Assembly: GCA_036245805.1 (NCBI GenBank)
Contig: BTRK01000006.1
Span: 51,701,257 to 51,765,256 of the forward strand
Direction of reading: 5' to 3'
Origin: Pristionchus mayeri
Taxonomy: Eukaryota > Nematoda > Chromadorea > Rhabditida > Neodiplogasteridae
DNA length: 64,000 nucleotides
In this document: one piece after another, positions 34,664 through 46,800 of the stretch
How the letters are laid out: each line of letters begins with the position of its first letter
How positions within the stretch are numbered: the first letter of the stretch is position 1
The notes under the pieces: model-generated
What the model saw: only the letters and a program-made list of their open reading frames with translations
What the model was told of the DNA's origin: nothing
Databases searched by the model: none
Position numbers and translations under genes: made by a program

Positions 34664-36653
34664 CTAATTTAATATCCTAATTTGGAACTAAATTTTACTA
34701 GAGTTCGAGAAACGATGCCACGATCTCCTCATCATATGCACTCTCTCGCCGATCGTTCGAGATTGCGATTGAAAAGAAGAAAGCGCGCTATAGTTTCTCG
34801 ATCTCTACATTATGCACCACTCACACTTCCAAACGTTGCAAGCATAACACACGGTGTGAGCATGCAGTTGAAGGAAGATATAAGACTGCAATAGTTACTT
34901 TCTTTAGTTCTTATAAAAAGACCCCGGGCATTCATGCATACTATCTTAACAAAAATTTTAAACCTACCGTAGAATGAGCGAGTAGGTTGTGAAATTAACC
35001 ATCTTGTTTCCAGCGACCCATAGGAATACGTAGTAGCTCAGGAAATATAGGAAGCTGATCCAGCCTCATGAAATATAGTGTTCAAAATTTGTGCAATCAT
35101 TTCTTCTCTTTCTGCGCTTTCTCGACCGGTTGAGAGACGAGAGACTTATAAAATGTGAACATGAGGTGTATTTCACACTCTACTGTTCCAATTCAATCAC
35201 TGAGCTAGTAACTCGCCTGAACTATTAACCGCGGCTGCAAAAGTCATTCGTTTGATGTTCCTTGTAAACTTATCATAGTTTCCTTGAACAGTCTGTAAAT
35301 ATAGATTCTTTAGGTATTAGCATTCTATATATTTCTGTCATTATGTATCTGGCGTTTACTTGAAACATAAAATAGAAGCGTACTTTGTAACGCTTCATGA
35401 CAAGAAGAATCCCTGCATAGTTAAACAGGTTAGCAGCTTCAAACACTCCTGTGCTGATCATTGTAATTACCTGAAATATGCATAATATTTATTGTGAAAC
35501 AATAATATATTTTTATAAAAATTAAAATACTTTCCGGGTGCACTCTAAATGAGTTCATGAATAGATACTCGACTGAATTTCGTTCGAAGAAGTTAACCTT
35601 CATCTGAAAATGTGTGTATGTGCATAATAATCCAAGTTGTACATACAATGTACTGAGTTGACGGAAGTATGACAATTGGCATCGCCAATCCTACCACTAC
35701 TATCCAGACACCACCGCATACAATCCAAGCATGACGAGGACTCCAGATCTGTATTTGCTTCGAAAACTATATTTATTACAATCTGATAAATGAATTTTGC
35801 ACTTGGGTTTATTTCTTTGAGATTGTCCTAGCCAATTCAAGTAAGCACACATAAATTTGTGCTCGTAAAAGAACCCAGGATCACGAGAACCAACTGTTAT
35901 GTAAGATATGATACTTCGAAATACTCGCCCTAGTGATCTTGTTCATACCTCGTAGCTCACCTCTTTCTGTCGGAGCGGAAATGCAAACGCAGTAAGTCTG
36001 TTCAACCCGATCAGCGTGTGAAAGCACTGGCAGAAAATGAGAGCTGTTGCCTACAAATAAATTGATTTAGTTTTTTTTTTCATTTTTTAACTAAGGTTTC
36101 ACCTTGACCAGCTCAATACGACCCAGCCACTGAGCATTGCCCTGAAATTTAAATATTTTGTTTAGGAAAAATGTTCCGTGTTGTTTTTATTTAAACTGAA
36201 AATGTTAACAACTTATTACGAACTGCATAGAAATCTGGTGCAAGACCATGTGCTGCTGGCTCCTGTATGAACGCGTAGCTCAGGCCGAACAAAACATTGT
36301 AGATACCTGACAATACTTTTCGCTTTCAATTGTTTGTATACTCCCAACATATGTTTCAGATATTAGAGTCATCTCGTTCTCTTCTAACCACACTCTTTCA
36401 GATTCATTTTGCTCATAAAAATGTTCTCGAAACTCACTCAGATTTGTCAGTAGAATGTGATAGGAAGGATCTAAGTCCGTGTTCCTCTTCGTTAAGAGCA
36501 CGTACAGGAAACTGAGATGAGACAACACACTATTTTTAGATGAACTTATCGTACTGAAATTCACAAAAATTGCGTAGCATACCGCAAGTGAATAGGCAGA
36601 GTCCCGTAGACCATGATATCGGAGAGAACGAGTACGGCGATTTCCCAAGCCAT
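34664..36653 (-). CDS. Srv-like serpentine chemoreceptor
   Basis: The minus-strand ATG at 36653 begins MAWEIAVLVLSDIMVYGTL (TM1). Exons continue in phase: FLYVLLTKRN and DPSYHILLTNLS (TM2), NVLFGLSYAFIQEPAAHG, ATALIFCQCFHTLIGLNRL with AFAFPLRQKE (TM3 and the family N-R-T-A..P motif), IWSPRHAWIVCGGVWIVVV (TM4), VITMISTGVFEAANLFNYAG (TM5), SFLYFLSYYVFLWVAGN (TM6) and NCMLTPCVMLATFGS (TM7). The stop is TAG at 34664-34666. No broken frame was needed, so it looks intact. The TM3 pattern and exon layout fit the Srv/Srg superfamily. A second receptor gene starts about 380 bp away on the other strand. Confidence 0.82.
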
Positions 36654-36954
36654 AATCAGGTTTGACTAAAGTCGAGTGAGAGCAGGCTGGAGAGGGTGCT
36701 TCGAGCAATGCTCGATACGTTTCTGCTTCGAATTAGGAGAGGCTTAGTAAGAAAAGACTCTTATCATTCTGAACACTCTATCTCACAGATCTGACCGGCG
36801 AGAGACAACTCAGAATGCAGAGAGAATTTCTTGTGAATCCTTCCATACTTCGAATCCCTCTCATTAGCAGTCGAGTGCAAAACCACCTTGCGATATCACA
36901 AAAAAGTACTCAGGCGATACCTTCGTGAACATTCCCGTCATGTTAGTCTGGGCG

Positions 36955-37012
36955 GAGTGAGACCTAAATTAGGCAAGAACGTCATATAATAGTTCTCATC
37001 CGACCTAAGAAT
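36955..37012. mobile_element. Decayed hAT-type MITE
   Basis: GACCTAAATTAGGCAAGAAC followed by TAGTTCTCATCCGACCTAA resembles the TTCTCATCCGACCTAGTG end of the local MITE family. It lies between the two divergent receptor genes. Confidence 0.45.
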
Positions 37013-37030
37013 CAATGCTCTTTTTGCAGA

Positions 37031-38234
37031 TCTCGCTCAAACCTCATCAGGATCATCCTGGTCGCCTCTCTTCCCAGCTGGGTTATATGTGTTAGTGATA
37101 TTGTTTATATTTTCGTGTTTGCAAAAGGCTCTAATCAGGTCGGCGGATATTTTACGGGCTCCTAGGAGTTGGTGATTCCCGAGCTCGCAAATATGACCTA
37201 TACACCGTCTCCTTTGTGTGAGCAGGATTCAATCTTGCATATCAGAGATGTCAGGGCATCAATGGGGGCATTCGAAAGTGTTACCTGTATCCTCTTGTCC
37301 TCTCATCTAGAGCTATGTTTTTTTCTGGATCCAGCCATGTCTCTCTTTACGGAACTATGTTGGATGAGAACTATGACGTCATCCCGCCTTTGATACATGA
37401 AAGGCGGCATGACGTCATGGTTCTCATCCGACCTAGTGTCCTATTTACAGGCGCTCGTCGATGGCTGAGCATGGAGAATGCGTACAACCGGGGGATGGCC
37501 GCGTACATCGTCTTGCTGCTAACGAGCACCTTCACTGGCATTGCGATCCTCCGAAGAATGCTACTAACGGGGATCTTCTCATTGGTGAGGCTCGCAATAT
37601 GAGGGAAAGTTGCGAGCTCGTTGCGCTCCCTTCTCAAACTTAGTAGACAGCAGAAATTTTTGGTCTTTAAATGAAACCACGCTGTGCTGTTGGAAGAACG
37701 TGTTGTAATCGTAAAAATATATCTATTTCAAACAGATGGTTGCCAAAGAAAAATTGATCTCAAGATCATCAATATGTCTCTTTCAGGGTAGCGGAGCTGA
37801 TCGTTCCCATCACCAAACTGTGCTTGTCGCACTCACTGCTCAGGCGATTATGGCGTCAGTCATCCTTCTTGGCTATTCTTGTTGGCTGATCGACCTGGTC
37901 GGTCTTGTCCAGTCGCCCTATCTACAGCGAGAAGCACACTTGGTCAGTGGTTTACTTGCAACGGTTTTTTTACTAGAATCGATTAAAAAATGTTTTCGAT
38001 TGTAATCTATAATTATGCATAAAATGCTGTTTGCAAGCACTGTCTGTTCGAATAGCGAAATAAATCCACTAGGACGGAACCCCCGCCGGATGCGATGGGC
38101 ATCCTGAATTTTCGATAGAACATTACCTATGACTAGATGGAATAAATTCAAATTTATTGCAGACAGCCAACGTATTTCCAGTTGGTTCGCCGCTCATTAC
38201 TCTTACCATTCTTGGACCGTATAGGAGGTGTTGA
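37031..38234 (+). CDS. 7TM chemoreceptor, C-terminal half, tail altered by an RTE insertion
   Basis: Recognised exons: SNLIRIILVASLPSWVICVS near 37031-37140; ARRWLSMENAYNRGMAAYIV plus a TM core to 37584; GADRSHHQTVLVALTAQAIM and a TM to 37941; and a TM7 exon (NVFPVGSPLITLTILGPYRR) from 38163. The join of the first two exons is uncertain. TM1-TM3 were not found upstream, so the gene is either N-terminally incomplete or has exons I missed. The last codons are interrupted by an RTE retrotransposon at 38231. The frame now runs AGG AGG TGT TGA, adding one Cys before a stop, so only a handful of C-terminal residues changed. Subfamily unclear; the L-x-P-Y-R end of TM7 resembles the Str/Srd side of the receptor superfamily. 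Confidence 0.6.
37351..37440. mobile_element. hAT-type foldback MITE, short variant
   Basis: GTTGGATGAGAACTATGACG and TGACGTCATGGTTCTCATCC are inverted, with AAAGGCGGCATGACGTC in the stem and CCGACCTAGTGTC at the right end. It is closely similar to 11503-11592. It sits in an intron just upstream of the TM5 exon. Confidence 0.75.
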
Positions 38235-39266
38235 GTGGAGTGCAGTCTGGCAAGCTCTCTGGACCTTCGGAGTACACCCCACACTGATCCATCTTCTGAG
38301 ACGTTTGTACGAGTCATCCACCACAAGAATTCGAGTCAACGAGGAGTTCGTCGAAGTGAATGTGAGAAGAGGCGTCCGCCAAGGAGATACTCTCTCCCCC
38401 AGCCTATTCAATGCCGTTTTGAGACAAGCAATGAACGACATAGACTGGGAGCAAGATGGACTGAGGATCGATGGAAGAAATTTAATCCACCTCGAATACG
38501 CTGACGACGTGGTTCTCGTTGCCAAGACACGCCCCGAACTTGAAATAATGTTGCGGAAACTGATGGATTCATGTGCTCGTGTCGGATTGGAAGTTAACTC
38601 AGGAAAGACAGTGCTCCTTACATCATGTACAACAACCCGAGCCCCAATCATCATCAATAATCAAGTGTTCAATTTCGCCGATTCTGCAACCTATCTTGGA
38701 GGAAGAATCACCCTCCCCCTCGATCACCTGGCTGAAGTTGAACATAGGATTCGCTTGGGATGGTTCGCCTGGAGTAAATTGTCCCACCTCCTTTCCACAA
38801 GGTTGCTTCCTATGAAGACTAGACGACGACTATTTGAGAGCTGCGTCTCTTCTACAGTACTCTATGGGAGCGAGCTTTGGGCACTGCGAGCAAGTGAGAA
38901 GGAGAGACTTAGTGTGACGCAGCGTAAGATGGAGCGGAAAATGCTTGGAATCAGCTTACGAGATCGATGGAGGAACGAGAACATCCGCAAAGCGACCAAC
39001 CTGCGCGACTGGAATGAAGAAGCGCTCAGAAGGAAGACTAAGTGGGCTCGGAAGCTGGGACGCATGGGATTTGACCAGTGGAGCCGCGCATCTACAGACT
39101 GGGTCCCTTACAACAAGACCCGCCCCCAAGGACAACCTAGAGCGCGATGGAAAGATGACCTAAGAAGATCCCTTGGCGCGAACTGGTGGCATGCAACTGC
39201 CGAAGAATAGACCTATTCCTCATCTGGTGTTAATCGCCTGACGTGATAAACTTGATTGATTGACTG
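38231..39266 (+). mobile_element. 5'-truncated RTE-type non-LTR retrotransposon
   Basis: The insertion is bordered by the direct repeat ATAGGAGGTG (38221-38230 and 39267-39276). It encodes the C-terminal part of a reverse transcriptase and ends in a short tandem tail, TTGATTGATTGACTGA, in place of poly(A), which is characteristic of RTE elements. The 5' truncation falls inside the RT domain, so it cannot mobilise itself. It landed in the last exon of the receptor gene. Confidence 0.9.
38233..39210 (+). pseudogene. RTE reverse transcriptase, C-terminal fragment
   Basis: About 325 codons remain open in the frame that starts VEWSAVWQALWTFG. Seen in order: RGVRQGDTLSPSLFN (RT motif 4), LEYADDVVLVAK (catalytic YADD), VNSGKT and the thumb region, a cysteine-poor C-terminal domain, and the basic stretch RPQGQPRARWKDDLRR common at RTE C-termini. 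The stop is TAG at 39208-39210. The endonuclease and N-terminal RT motifs are missing. The intact frame implies a recent insertion. The open frame continues upstream into host receptor DNA, but that is coincidental. Confidence 0.9.
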
Positions 39267-39276
39267 ATAGGAGGTG

Positions 39277-40442
39277 GGCTGGATTTCATTAGGCAAGAGA
39301 AATTAAAATAGTCATTGCATTTTCACGCGATTGCTGTTGCGGTGAGAGAGTATTAGAAATTGGAAATTATAATGCGCAGATTCGTGCTACTCCTGTGTGG
39401 CTGCTCGCGTCAGGATGTCGTGCAATCACTATCGGAGGGTAGTAACGCCCACAAGGATACCCGAGTGACCACTACATATTGACTTTAGGGTAGTCTTACA
39501 AAGTCCCGCAATGAATTTGTATATTTCTCTGCGCCTAGGAATCGCAAACCTGCCGGAAGTGCAAAAAGAAACCACTTGAACATTAGTACAGCTTAAGTTG
39601 CCGTTATGTTTCGATTTACGTATCTATTTACAATATGAATATGTGCCGCAATTACAAAATTGCACCCCCTTAAAGTCCGTCTTCTTTTAAACATTTTTGC
39701 GTAATGTACAGCGATTGGGAATCATTCAAAATTGTCAATGCTGTCAGGTTGTCCCACAAATTGCATGATCGGGTATAAAATATATTGGTGATGTCCGGAT
39801 TGAAGCTTCACTCTCTGGTTCAGACGAATCCGCATTCTCCTAGGTCTAGAGCACACGCACTGCTCGTCAGCCATACGCATTCCAGAACATCCATGCAAAA
39901 AAACTGAAGAGTTTCGGTTTCGAAACATGTCTAATTTGCAAAATTTACTTTTCGAGGTGCTTGCTCATGCAGGATTTGTGTGCCTAGACTAGGGATGGCT
40001 TCGCTAGCATTCCTCTCTTCATTCTGCTCACTCTCCTGTTGGTAAGATAGATACAAGAGCACAAATAATTCGAGTCATCTCATTCAAATCCGTCCCTTGC
40101 CTAGGCAACTGGAATGCCATTCATGGCGTGCTACTAACATGTGCAACGAATTTGAAGGATAGCAGCAGTGGGGTGGAATCTCCTCCACTGAATCAAAAAA
40201 TGCCTCCGAGTGCGTTCCTACCACACACATTCCTTGCGTTTCGCCAACCGGACCTGCACATTTCGTTTGAGGTGCGAGAGTGTATAAATAGAGGAGATAT
40301 GAGAAGTCCTCCTCAAGCGTACCTACTGCCTGTCAAGGTGAGCTTGGACGTGATTCGTATATAACCGCATAACCGCGCTGTTAGCTCCCTGATCGAATCA
40401 AACTAGATTTTTGTCACTCGCAGTTGCTTCCTTCCTTCTGAC
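39277..40442. other. Intergenic stretch, 5' of the small secreted-protein gene
   Basis: No exon supported. A TATA-like sequence lies near 40283, and the downstream gene begins at 40443. Confidence 0.5.
40283..40290 (+). promoter_or_regulatory. TATA box candidate
   Basis: TATAAATA preceded by GAGAGTG lies 153 bp upstream of the small secreted-protein ATG. It matches the metazoan TATA consensus; the distance would imply a 5' UTR of about 120 nt, or a 5' UTR intron or trans-splice. Confidence 0.4.
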
Positions 40443-41160
40443 ATGTCTCAATCCCTGCTCCTGCTCGTTCTCCTCATCGGCATTGCATCTGCCTGGAACT
40501 ACGGTGAGAACAAAGATCAATGATCAATCCTTGGAATTGGTTTCACTTTCGAAATTCAGGTCGCAGCTTCGATTTGCATCCGTGGGTTCTGAGGGAGTCG
40601 TGGATGAAGCGATCCAGCCTGCCGCAGCCTCCGGTCAGAAAACGAGTTAAATAAACGATACCAGGATCTCTAATTATTTATAACAATAAGGGCCACCCCT
40701 AGAGTAATTATTTTTGTTGAAAAATCGTAGTATGGCACTATAGGAATCTCGGCGTTTCTTCGATATTTGGTCCACCACCCCCCCTTCCACGCCTTCCCCA
40801 CTCATTTCTAGGTATCTCTCCCTGATTTTCGGCCACACAACCCCTCTTCTATGGGGAGGGAATGAGAAATGATAAGGAGAGGGCGGTGGGCCAAATAACG
40901 AAGAAGTGCCGGAATCTCAATTCTCTCAAATTTCCTCTGATAACACTCTCTCGACCGGTGGATTGGTGAAAGAGTGTACAGAATGAATAGAAGGTGACCC
41001 CAACTACGATCCCCAGCTTCAGGTCCGAGAACGAGCCCAGGAGATCAACTACATCCACAAGAAGAGCAGTGGAGATTTCAGACTGCCTGAGCCCGTAGTT
41101 CGTGCTAATGCGGATACAGTGATGTATGCGCCCACCATGGGCTTCGTCGAGGTTTATTAA
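40443..41160 (+). CDS. Small secreted protein of unknown function
   Basis: Three exons join in phase. Exon 1 starts at ATG 40443 and is a textbook signal peptide (MSQSLLLLVLLIGIASA, then WNYG). Exon 2 encodes SFDLHPWVLRESWMKRSSL, containing a dibasic KR that could be a processing site. Exon 3 (acceptor CTTCAG near 41020) encodes ERAQEINYIHKKSSGDF.. and ends TMGFVEVY with TAA at 41158-41160. The total is about 90 residues with one Trp pair and no Cys in the mature part. It may be a propeptide (neuropeptide-like) or a cuticle or pharyngeal secretion. The last exon has a mutated second copy at 52050. Confidence 0.7.
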
Positions 41161-41965
41161 TTATCACTAATTATGTTTTTGCCTTCGATATGTGTGAGTT
41201 GTGGCTGCTGTGACGATAAAATCATAAATTGTTTTCTTGATGTTCGGCAATTTAAAAAAAACAGAAAACGAAATTACAGTTTACATTAATGCATTATCAT
41301 CACTGATTTTGTAGTATGTTTGTTTTGCACAATAATATATCACATATGAGGAGATTTGTCTTCATAAGCGAGCCGAGGAGTTTCTTTCACCGAGGAGTTT
41401 CTTCATAGAGTGCATGCGTACTCGCACGAACTATCCTTACACCTGCAATATTGCAGTCTCGCGGTGTGGCCTTCTAAATGAAATCTGCGCGAAATGTCAG
41501 GGCGTGTCGCAGCTACTCTTACATTTAGACCCTTTCAAAGTGCATGTTGTTTCGGCTATTTTGGCAGTTACGTATTTCTCGATATCTTCATTGGGGGGTC
41601 AATCACCGATTAATCTATTCGTTCTTGGTCGTTCACAGAGAGATACAGGAGTTCGCTCGGAGTACATACAACTACTAACCATTTGTAATATTTCAGGGCG
41701 GGTCCGACATTGAATGGCACCAGCAAGTGCAGGTTCTTGCCCAGCGGACGGATCTGCATAATCATGTTTGCGTTCCGTTCTTAAGGTATCTAAGCTTCTT
41801 AAGGTGTTCTTAAGGTTCTTAAGGTAGGTGCACATCTAAAGTTAGCTCATGACAGTGCATGGGGGTTGGTGTAAAAGAAACACTCGATTTTCGAACTGTA
41901 CGAGAAAAGTTATATATTTCTCAGTAGCTTATGCATATGCTACTGATTGATTAATTATCAAATTA
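41161..41965. other. Intergenic stretch
   Basis: 3' flank of the secreted-protein gene, then sequence without a supported exon. Near 41780-41825 there is a short repeat of TCTTAAGGT words. Confidence 0.5.
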
Positions 41966-43389
41966 TCAACGAACCGGTTTGTGCACGACAACTTCCCCTA
42001 GATTAGCCTCGGCAGTCATAACATAGTCGATGGCAGTTTCTGTCTGAAATGAACGTATCAAATAGAGTGCGCAATTCGGGTAATTGTCTCTTCATCCTAT
42101 ACACTCTCTGGACCGGTCGAACGGTGAAAGAGTGTGGTAAATAATGAGAAAATTACCCGAATTGCGCACTCTAGTATCAAAGGCGTTCTAGGAACGGTTT
42201 CTTGCAAAATTGCCAATATTAGGTAATCCGAAGATGCTCTTTTCATGTTTACTCATTGCTTATCACATGAAATGAATTCGGGAACAATTGTTCATATCAA
42301 ACAAGAAACTTCATTTAAATAAGTTCTCAATTCGGAAAGTGTGGCAGGTTATTCATAAAATATAACCTTGCATGCGTTTTGAAACTGTGAATCATCTATA
42401 TGACTCATAATTGCGTATATTTATTTTCTATTCTAAGCAATAGTACGATTCTTGACTCGCCCTGCCCCGGATGTTTGTTATCCAAGATTCTCGCAGACAG
42501 TCGATGAATCCTTCTTCCTTCCATTTCGAGGTGAAGTCTTCCTTCCACATATTGAGATCACCGGCTATGATAGTCGTCTGCCGGGCTTCAATTATTTATT
42601 CTTATACAATTACAAATACATTTTCAAAAAAAATACAAGTTGTATAACATCGCAAACTATTACATGAGATCTCCTTGAGTGCATCAACTGCCTTAGTAAA
42701 ATGTCGTTGGGAGTTCCTCAGAACGTAGCAGCTCACAAGTCGGTACGTGCGGCCACTCTTGAGCTGAAAGTCTGCCCAAGTTGTCTCGACTTCTGAAAAA
42801 AAAATGTTTCGCTCTGAGTAAGTGATAATGGAGTTTCATAATATGAATGTTTAGAATAAATATTTGCACGAGAACGCTCCACTAGATCGTACCTGCAGTT
42901 CCGTCTATCTCCATGTATCCTCTACTGTCTCCACTCAAGCATGTGAATTTCTTCGACTTCTGTCTATAGAGAATAGCCGATCCCCGCTTGGGTACGCCTC
43001 TTGGCGCAGAAGAAGAATAGTTTCTATAAAAATAAAAATAAAGTTTAACATTTAAAAAATATTTGTCCCTTTACAAGTCGTAATAATTTAAGCATCTCTC
43101 AATCTGAAAATATGATTATATACGTACACGTAGTGATAGCCAAACAGCTGTGTTAGATCCGTAAGCGTTTTATCGCTTCCCTTCACTTCGTTAAGAAGGA
43201 TGACATCTGGTGTTCGGGCAAGGATAAACCTCGAGAGAGAAATTGAATTTCTTCGAAAAAGATATGTTTAGGTAACCATACGAATCCAAGAACCGATTTC
43301 AGCTGAGATGATATGCCGCAGATGTTCCAATGCGCACATTTCAGCTGGAATTTACAATGCTTTGGAATATCTACAGTAACCCCCAACAT
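41966..43389 (-). CDS. Endonuclease/exonuclease/phosphatase (EEP) fold protein
   Basis: The minus-strand start is ATG at 43389. Exon 1 ends CAHWNICGISSQLKSVLGFV, the EEP WN-xxG strand. Exon 2 has RTPDVILLNEVKGSDKT with the metal-binding Glu. Exon 3 is APRGVPKRGSAILYR. Exon 4 (YRLVSCYVLRNSQRHF) matches the strand before the active site. Exon 5 has TTIIAGDLNMWKEDF with the catalytic D-x-N. The last exon is TETAIDYVMTAEANLGEVV with stop TGA at 41966. The family includes TDP2-like nucleases, sphingomyelinases and retroelement endonucleases. The final S-D-H motif is not found; the frame stops soon after the IDYV strand. The protein may therefore be truncated, or a last exon was missed. The GDLN exon donor near 42450 is also unclear. 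A short foldback sits in the last intron. Confidence 0.65.
42066..42174. repeat. Foldback repeat in an EEP-gene intron
   Basis: AGAGTGCGCAATTCGGGTAA faces TTACCCGAATTGCGCACTCT, and an inner core reads CACTCTCTGGACCGGTCG / AACGGTGAAAGAGTGT. It is a perfect-ended hairpin of about 108 bp. The inner core recurs elsewhere in the window. Confidence 0.8.
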
Positions 43390-43496
43390 CACGCATCATA
43401 TACATCTATAATAACGACTTTTCCGTCATCACTACGCAATCATTGATAATGTTCACTATACCGACGTTACAGCGTCTTAATCGACACTGAATTTTA

Positions 43497-43808
43497 TCAG
43501 GCTGGTGCATAAGTTTTTTTCGCTTCCTATGTCATATTGGTGCATTGTTCGTCGCTGCGAACTAGTGCGAACTAGCACTAGGTAAAACAAATTTAAAACA
43601 AATTATCTCGAAAGTCAAATCAATTCATATTGATCTTTTCTCAACATGCGGAGTGGATAATTCTGCTACGCCCTATGGTTGCAATATGCATGCATACCCC
43701 TAACATACGCTAGGAGGTCAGGCGACATAAATAATTGAGAAGCAAAAACGATTGAAAAATTATAAGCCTCCTATAATAAATGCAACAAAACGTATGCACC
43801 AACCTAAT
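43497..43808. mobile_element. Mariner-type MITE
   Basis: CAGGCTGGTGCATAAGTTTT at the left and GCAACAAAACGTATGCACCA at the right form imperfect inverted ends. Internal CTAGGAGGTCAGGC and GAGAAGC are shared with the longer element at 22691-23955. At about 310 bp, it is non-coding. Confidence 0.65.
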
Positions 43809-43899
43809 ATGTATGATTCCCAAATTTCTTGGTAAGATCTTTCCTGGTGTAACCTTTATAAACGAATTCAAAAGAAATCGATATAGATTGAAATCGATA

Positions 43900-46800
43900 C
43901 TACCTCATCATCCGACGTATCAGAATCGGAATTCTCCGCCTTATTTCCTTTCCTAACTCGCAAGCACTTTCGAACTTGGCGTGTTCTCCTTTTCTGCGAT
44001 TTGATCCTACTGCACTCAAACGCTCACTTTCACCCGTTACCACTTTCGCCTCTAGTGCTTCCGCACTGAGTTGTTGAGACTGTGTCTCCATTTCTATCAT
44101 TTGCAGCACACATTGCTTGAACTCAGCAGGCGCGAGTTTGGTGATGATCGATTCGATCTGTTTCTAAAATTGCTCTATATTATTAATTCACATTGAGCAA
44201 CATCATTGATTGATGATTGACAGGCAAAGCCTCAGGACCTGTAATTGATCAATATCGACGTTCTTCTCCTGAAGTATAATTCTGTCGATTTCCTTCAGCA
44301 TTGCCTCCATCTCCTCCTCATTTGCCTCAGCTGAGACAACTCCCACTGTCGCACATTGAGCGGGCGTCGTCTTGGGAATGGCACCGGAGGATGGGATCTG
44401 ATGTGATACTCCCGTCTTCGGGTCGATGAATACTTGTTGAGTTCCTAAAGCGAAATATTTCGAAATACGGAACGAGCAAAAGTGACGCACCCAACTTTCC
44501 CTCCAGGGCCGTGATTTGAGCAGTCATTTGGTTGACTCCTTTCCCCGCATTCAACGTCTCGCCACTCGTGATCTTTCCCTTCAGGATGCCCTCGTCAAGA
44601 AGACTCTGTGCAGCGTCCCTCTGGGCAACTGTCTTCGCGAGCTGGGCTTTAGTTAGACCTGAGAAACGGCTGTTAGTAGAGTAAGAAGGCTAAAATGCAC
44701 CTTCCACTTCGCAGGTATACGGTAGGTCAAAGTTGACCACTTCCCAGGTATACGGTAGCTAGCGTGGAAGCCACCAGGCATACGGTAGCTAATGCGGGAA
44801 CCATCAGGTATACGGTAGCTAGTGCGGAAACTAATCGATATTTCACCCAATCACTTGGTAGATCACGTGGATTACGGTAGCTCACTTTTGATCTACCTCA
44901 GATCCCCCAAGTTGCATTCTCTCCACTCAGTCTCGGCGTACTCCCTAAGAAAGATTTATGAATTGACGAGAGACTGTGTAGTTTGAGGAGAGTGCAGAGG
45001 AGGGTACGCAGGCGTGCTGTACTAGAGACCCACGCAGTAGAGGAGAGAGAGGAGAACTGTAGGTCTCTAGATCTTTGATCTACCTTCTTAATCAATAATG
45101 TAGGTGTTCAAGTTATCCAGAACACCATTTAACATATCTTTTTTCGGAACACCATTGAATTGCCGTTCGTCTACCTTTTAAAGAACACCTATTACCATTT
45201 CTTCTTCTTCATATCAATTCATGCCCATGTATTGCCATCCAGATCTATAGTTCACACCTTGTAAGAGAGTTTGCAGGAGAGTCTAAGAGAAAGAGAATTG
45301 GTGCCAGCTGCTTTGGACTTTGTAGCATGTGATAGAATACTTCATAAATATACCCTTCTATCTCTCCTTTTCATGTCTAGCACATCTTGCGAAATCAAGT
45401 AACTCAATCATAGGATTACACATTTTCTTCTAACAACGACATGCCAATGTCTCATTTCGCTAAAGACAAAGTCTTCTCCCTCACATTTCTGATTTCTGAG
45501 TCAAGATACCCGTATTTCCTATTTTTCTGAGTCAAGATACCCGTATTTCCTCCTAATAAGGCATGCTTTTGCGATATCTTTCATGAAAATCACTTTTATA
45601 CAAAATATTACACTAATCACCCACAACATCATATTTTAAACCATACGCACATGATATGCATACATTCTACTCGCAATTTCAGTCTTTTTTGAGAGTATTC
45701 AGAGTCAAGATACCCGTATTTCCTCCTAATAGGGCATGCTTTTGTGATATCTTTCATGAAAATGACATGTTTTTGAGTACATTCTGAACTACATTGGCAG
45801 ACTTGTCCACATTCAGAGGGACATTAGCATGTTTTTGAGCCATCCTAACATAGTTTATGAGCATTCTACTCACAATTTCATCCTTTTTGAACCAAACTCA
45901 CATGTTTTTGAGAGTATTCTGAGCTAAGATATCCTATTTCCTCCTTATAAGGCATGCTTTTGCGATATATTTCATCAAAATGGCGTTTTTTGAGTGCATT
46001 CTGCACAACAAAGGCATACTTTGTTCACATTCAGAGCAACAGTAGCATGATTTTAGCCTAACGTAATTTTAGGTGTGCTTTCAGTTATCTTTTCTGAAAA
46101 TGGCATGTTCTTGACTGTTTTCTTCACTAAAAAAGGCAAATTTGTACACCTTCAGTGCAAATTGAACTTGTTTCTGACAATTTTGAGCTGATCTAATACG
46201 CCTTGTAATCATTTTGAGTCATCCTAACATAGTTTGCGTCCATTCTAGGCAAATTCACATGTTTTTGGACGATTTCTGTGCCGAAACAGAGGTATTTCCT
46301 CTAATATAACCTACTTCTCGTTTTTTGTGTGCTTTTGATTGTTTTTTGATTGTTTTTTTTTTGATTTTTTTTACCCGCGCATCTTGATTCAACAGAGTAT
46401 ACAAGTCTCGTGAAAATTTTATCAAGAGTCATGAAAAAACATGAGATGATGATCAATTGATAGCCAGTAAATAGATCATTCACTCTCAAATCGATGACAG
46501 TTGAATTGTAGTGTGTAATAGTAACATATGTCGAATAGGAGCTTCATCCTGGTCTCGACAAGATAGCCTCAACAATGGGTCCAATGAAATAATGAGCAAT
46601 GATTAGCAACATTTCTCGAGCTTTTTCAGCGTCTTGATACCTTCCAAGATATCGAATAGTTGGTAGGAAATTGAGGATGGCTTTCCTTTGAGCTCTATCG
46701 AGTGCAATTATCTCAATCTTGGCTAGCATTCCAACAAGCCATTGAATCTCCGATCTGTTGGCTTGTTTAATTGCCAGACGAGTGTGTTGAAGAATTTTAT

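Noticed and set aside
38182..38232. Start of the RT frame at 38182
   Set aside because: These bases are the TM7 exon of the receptor gene in another frame; the duplication at 38221-38230 places the element start at 38231.
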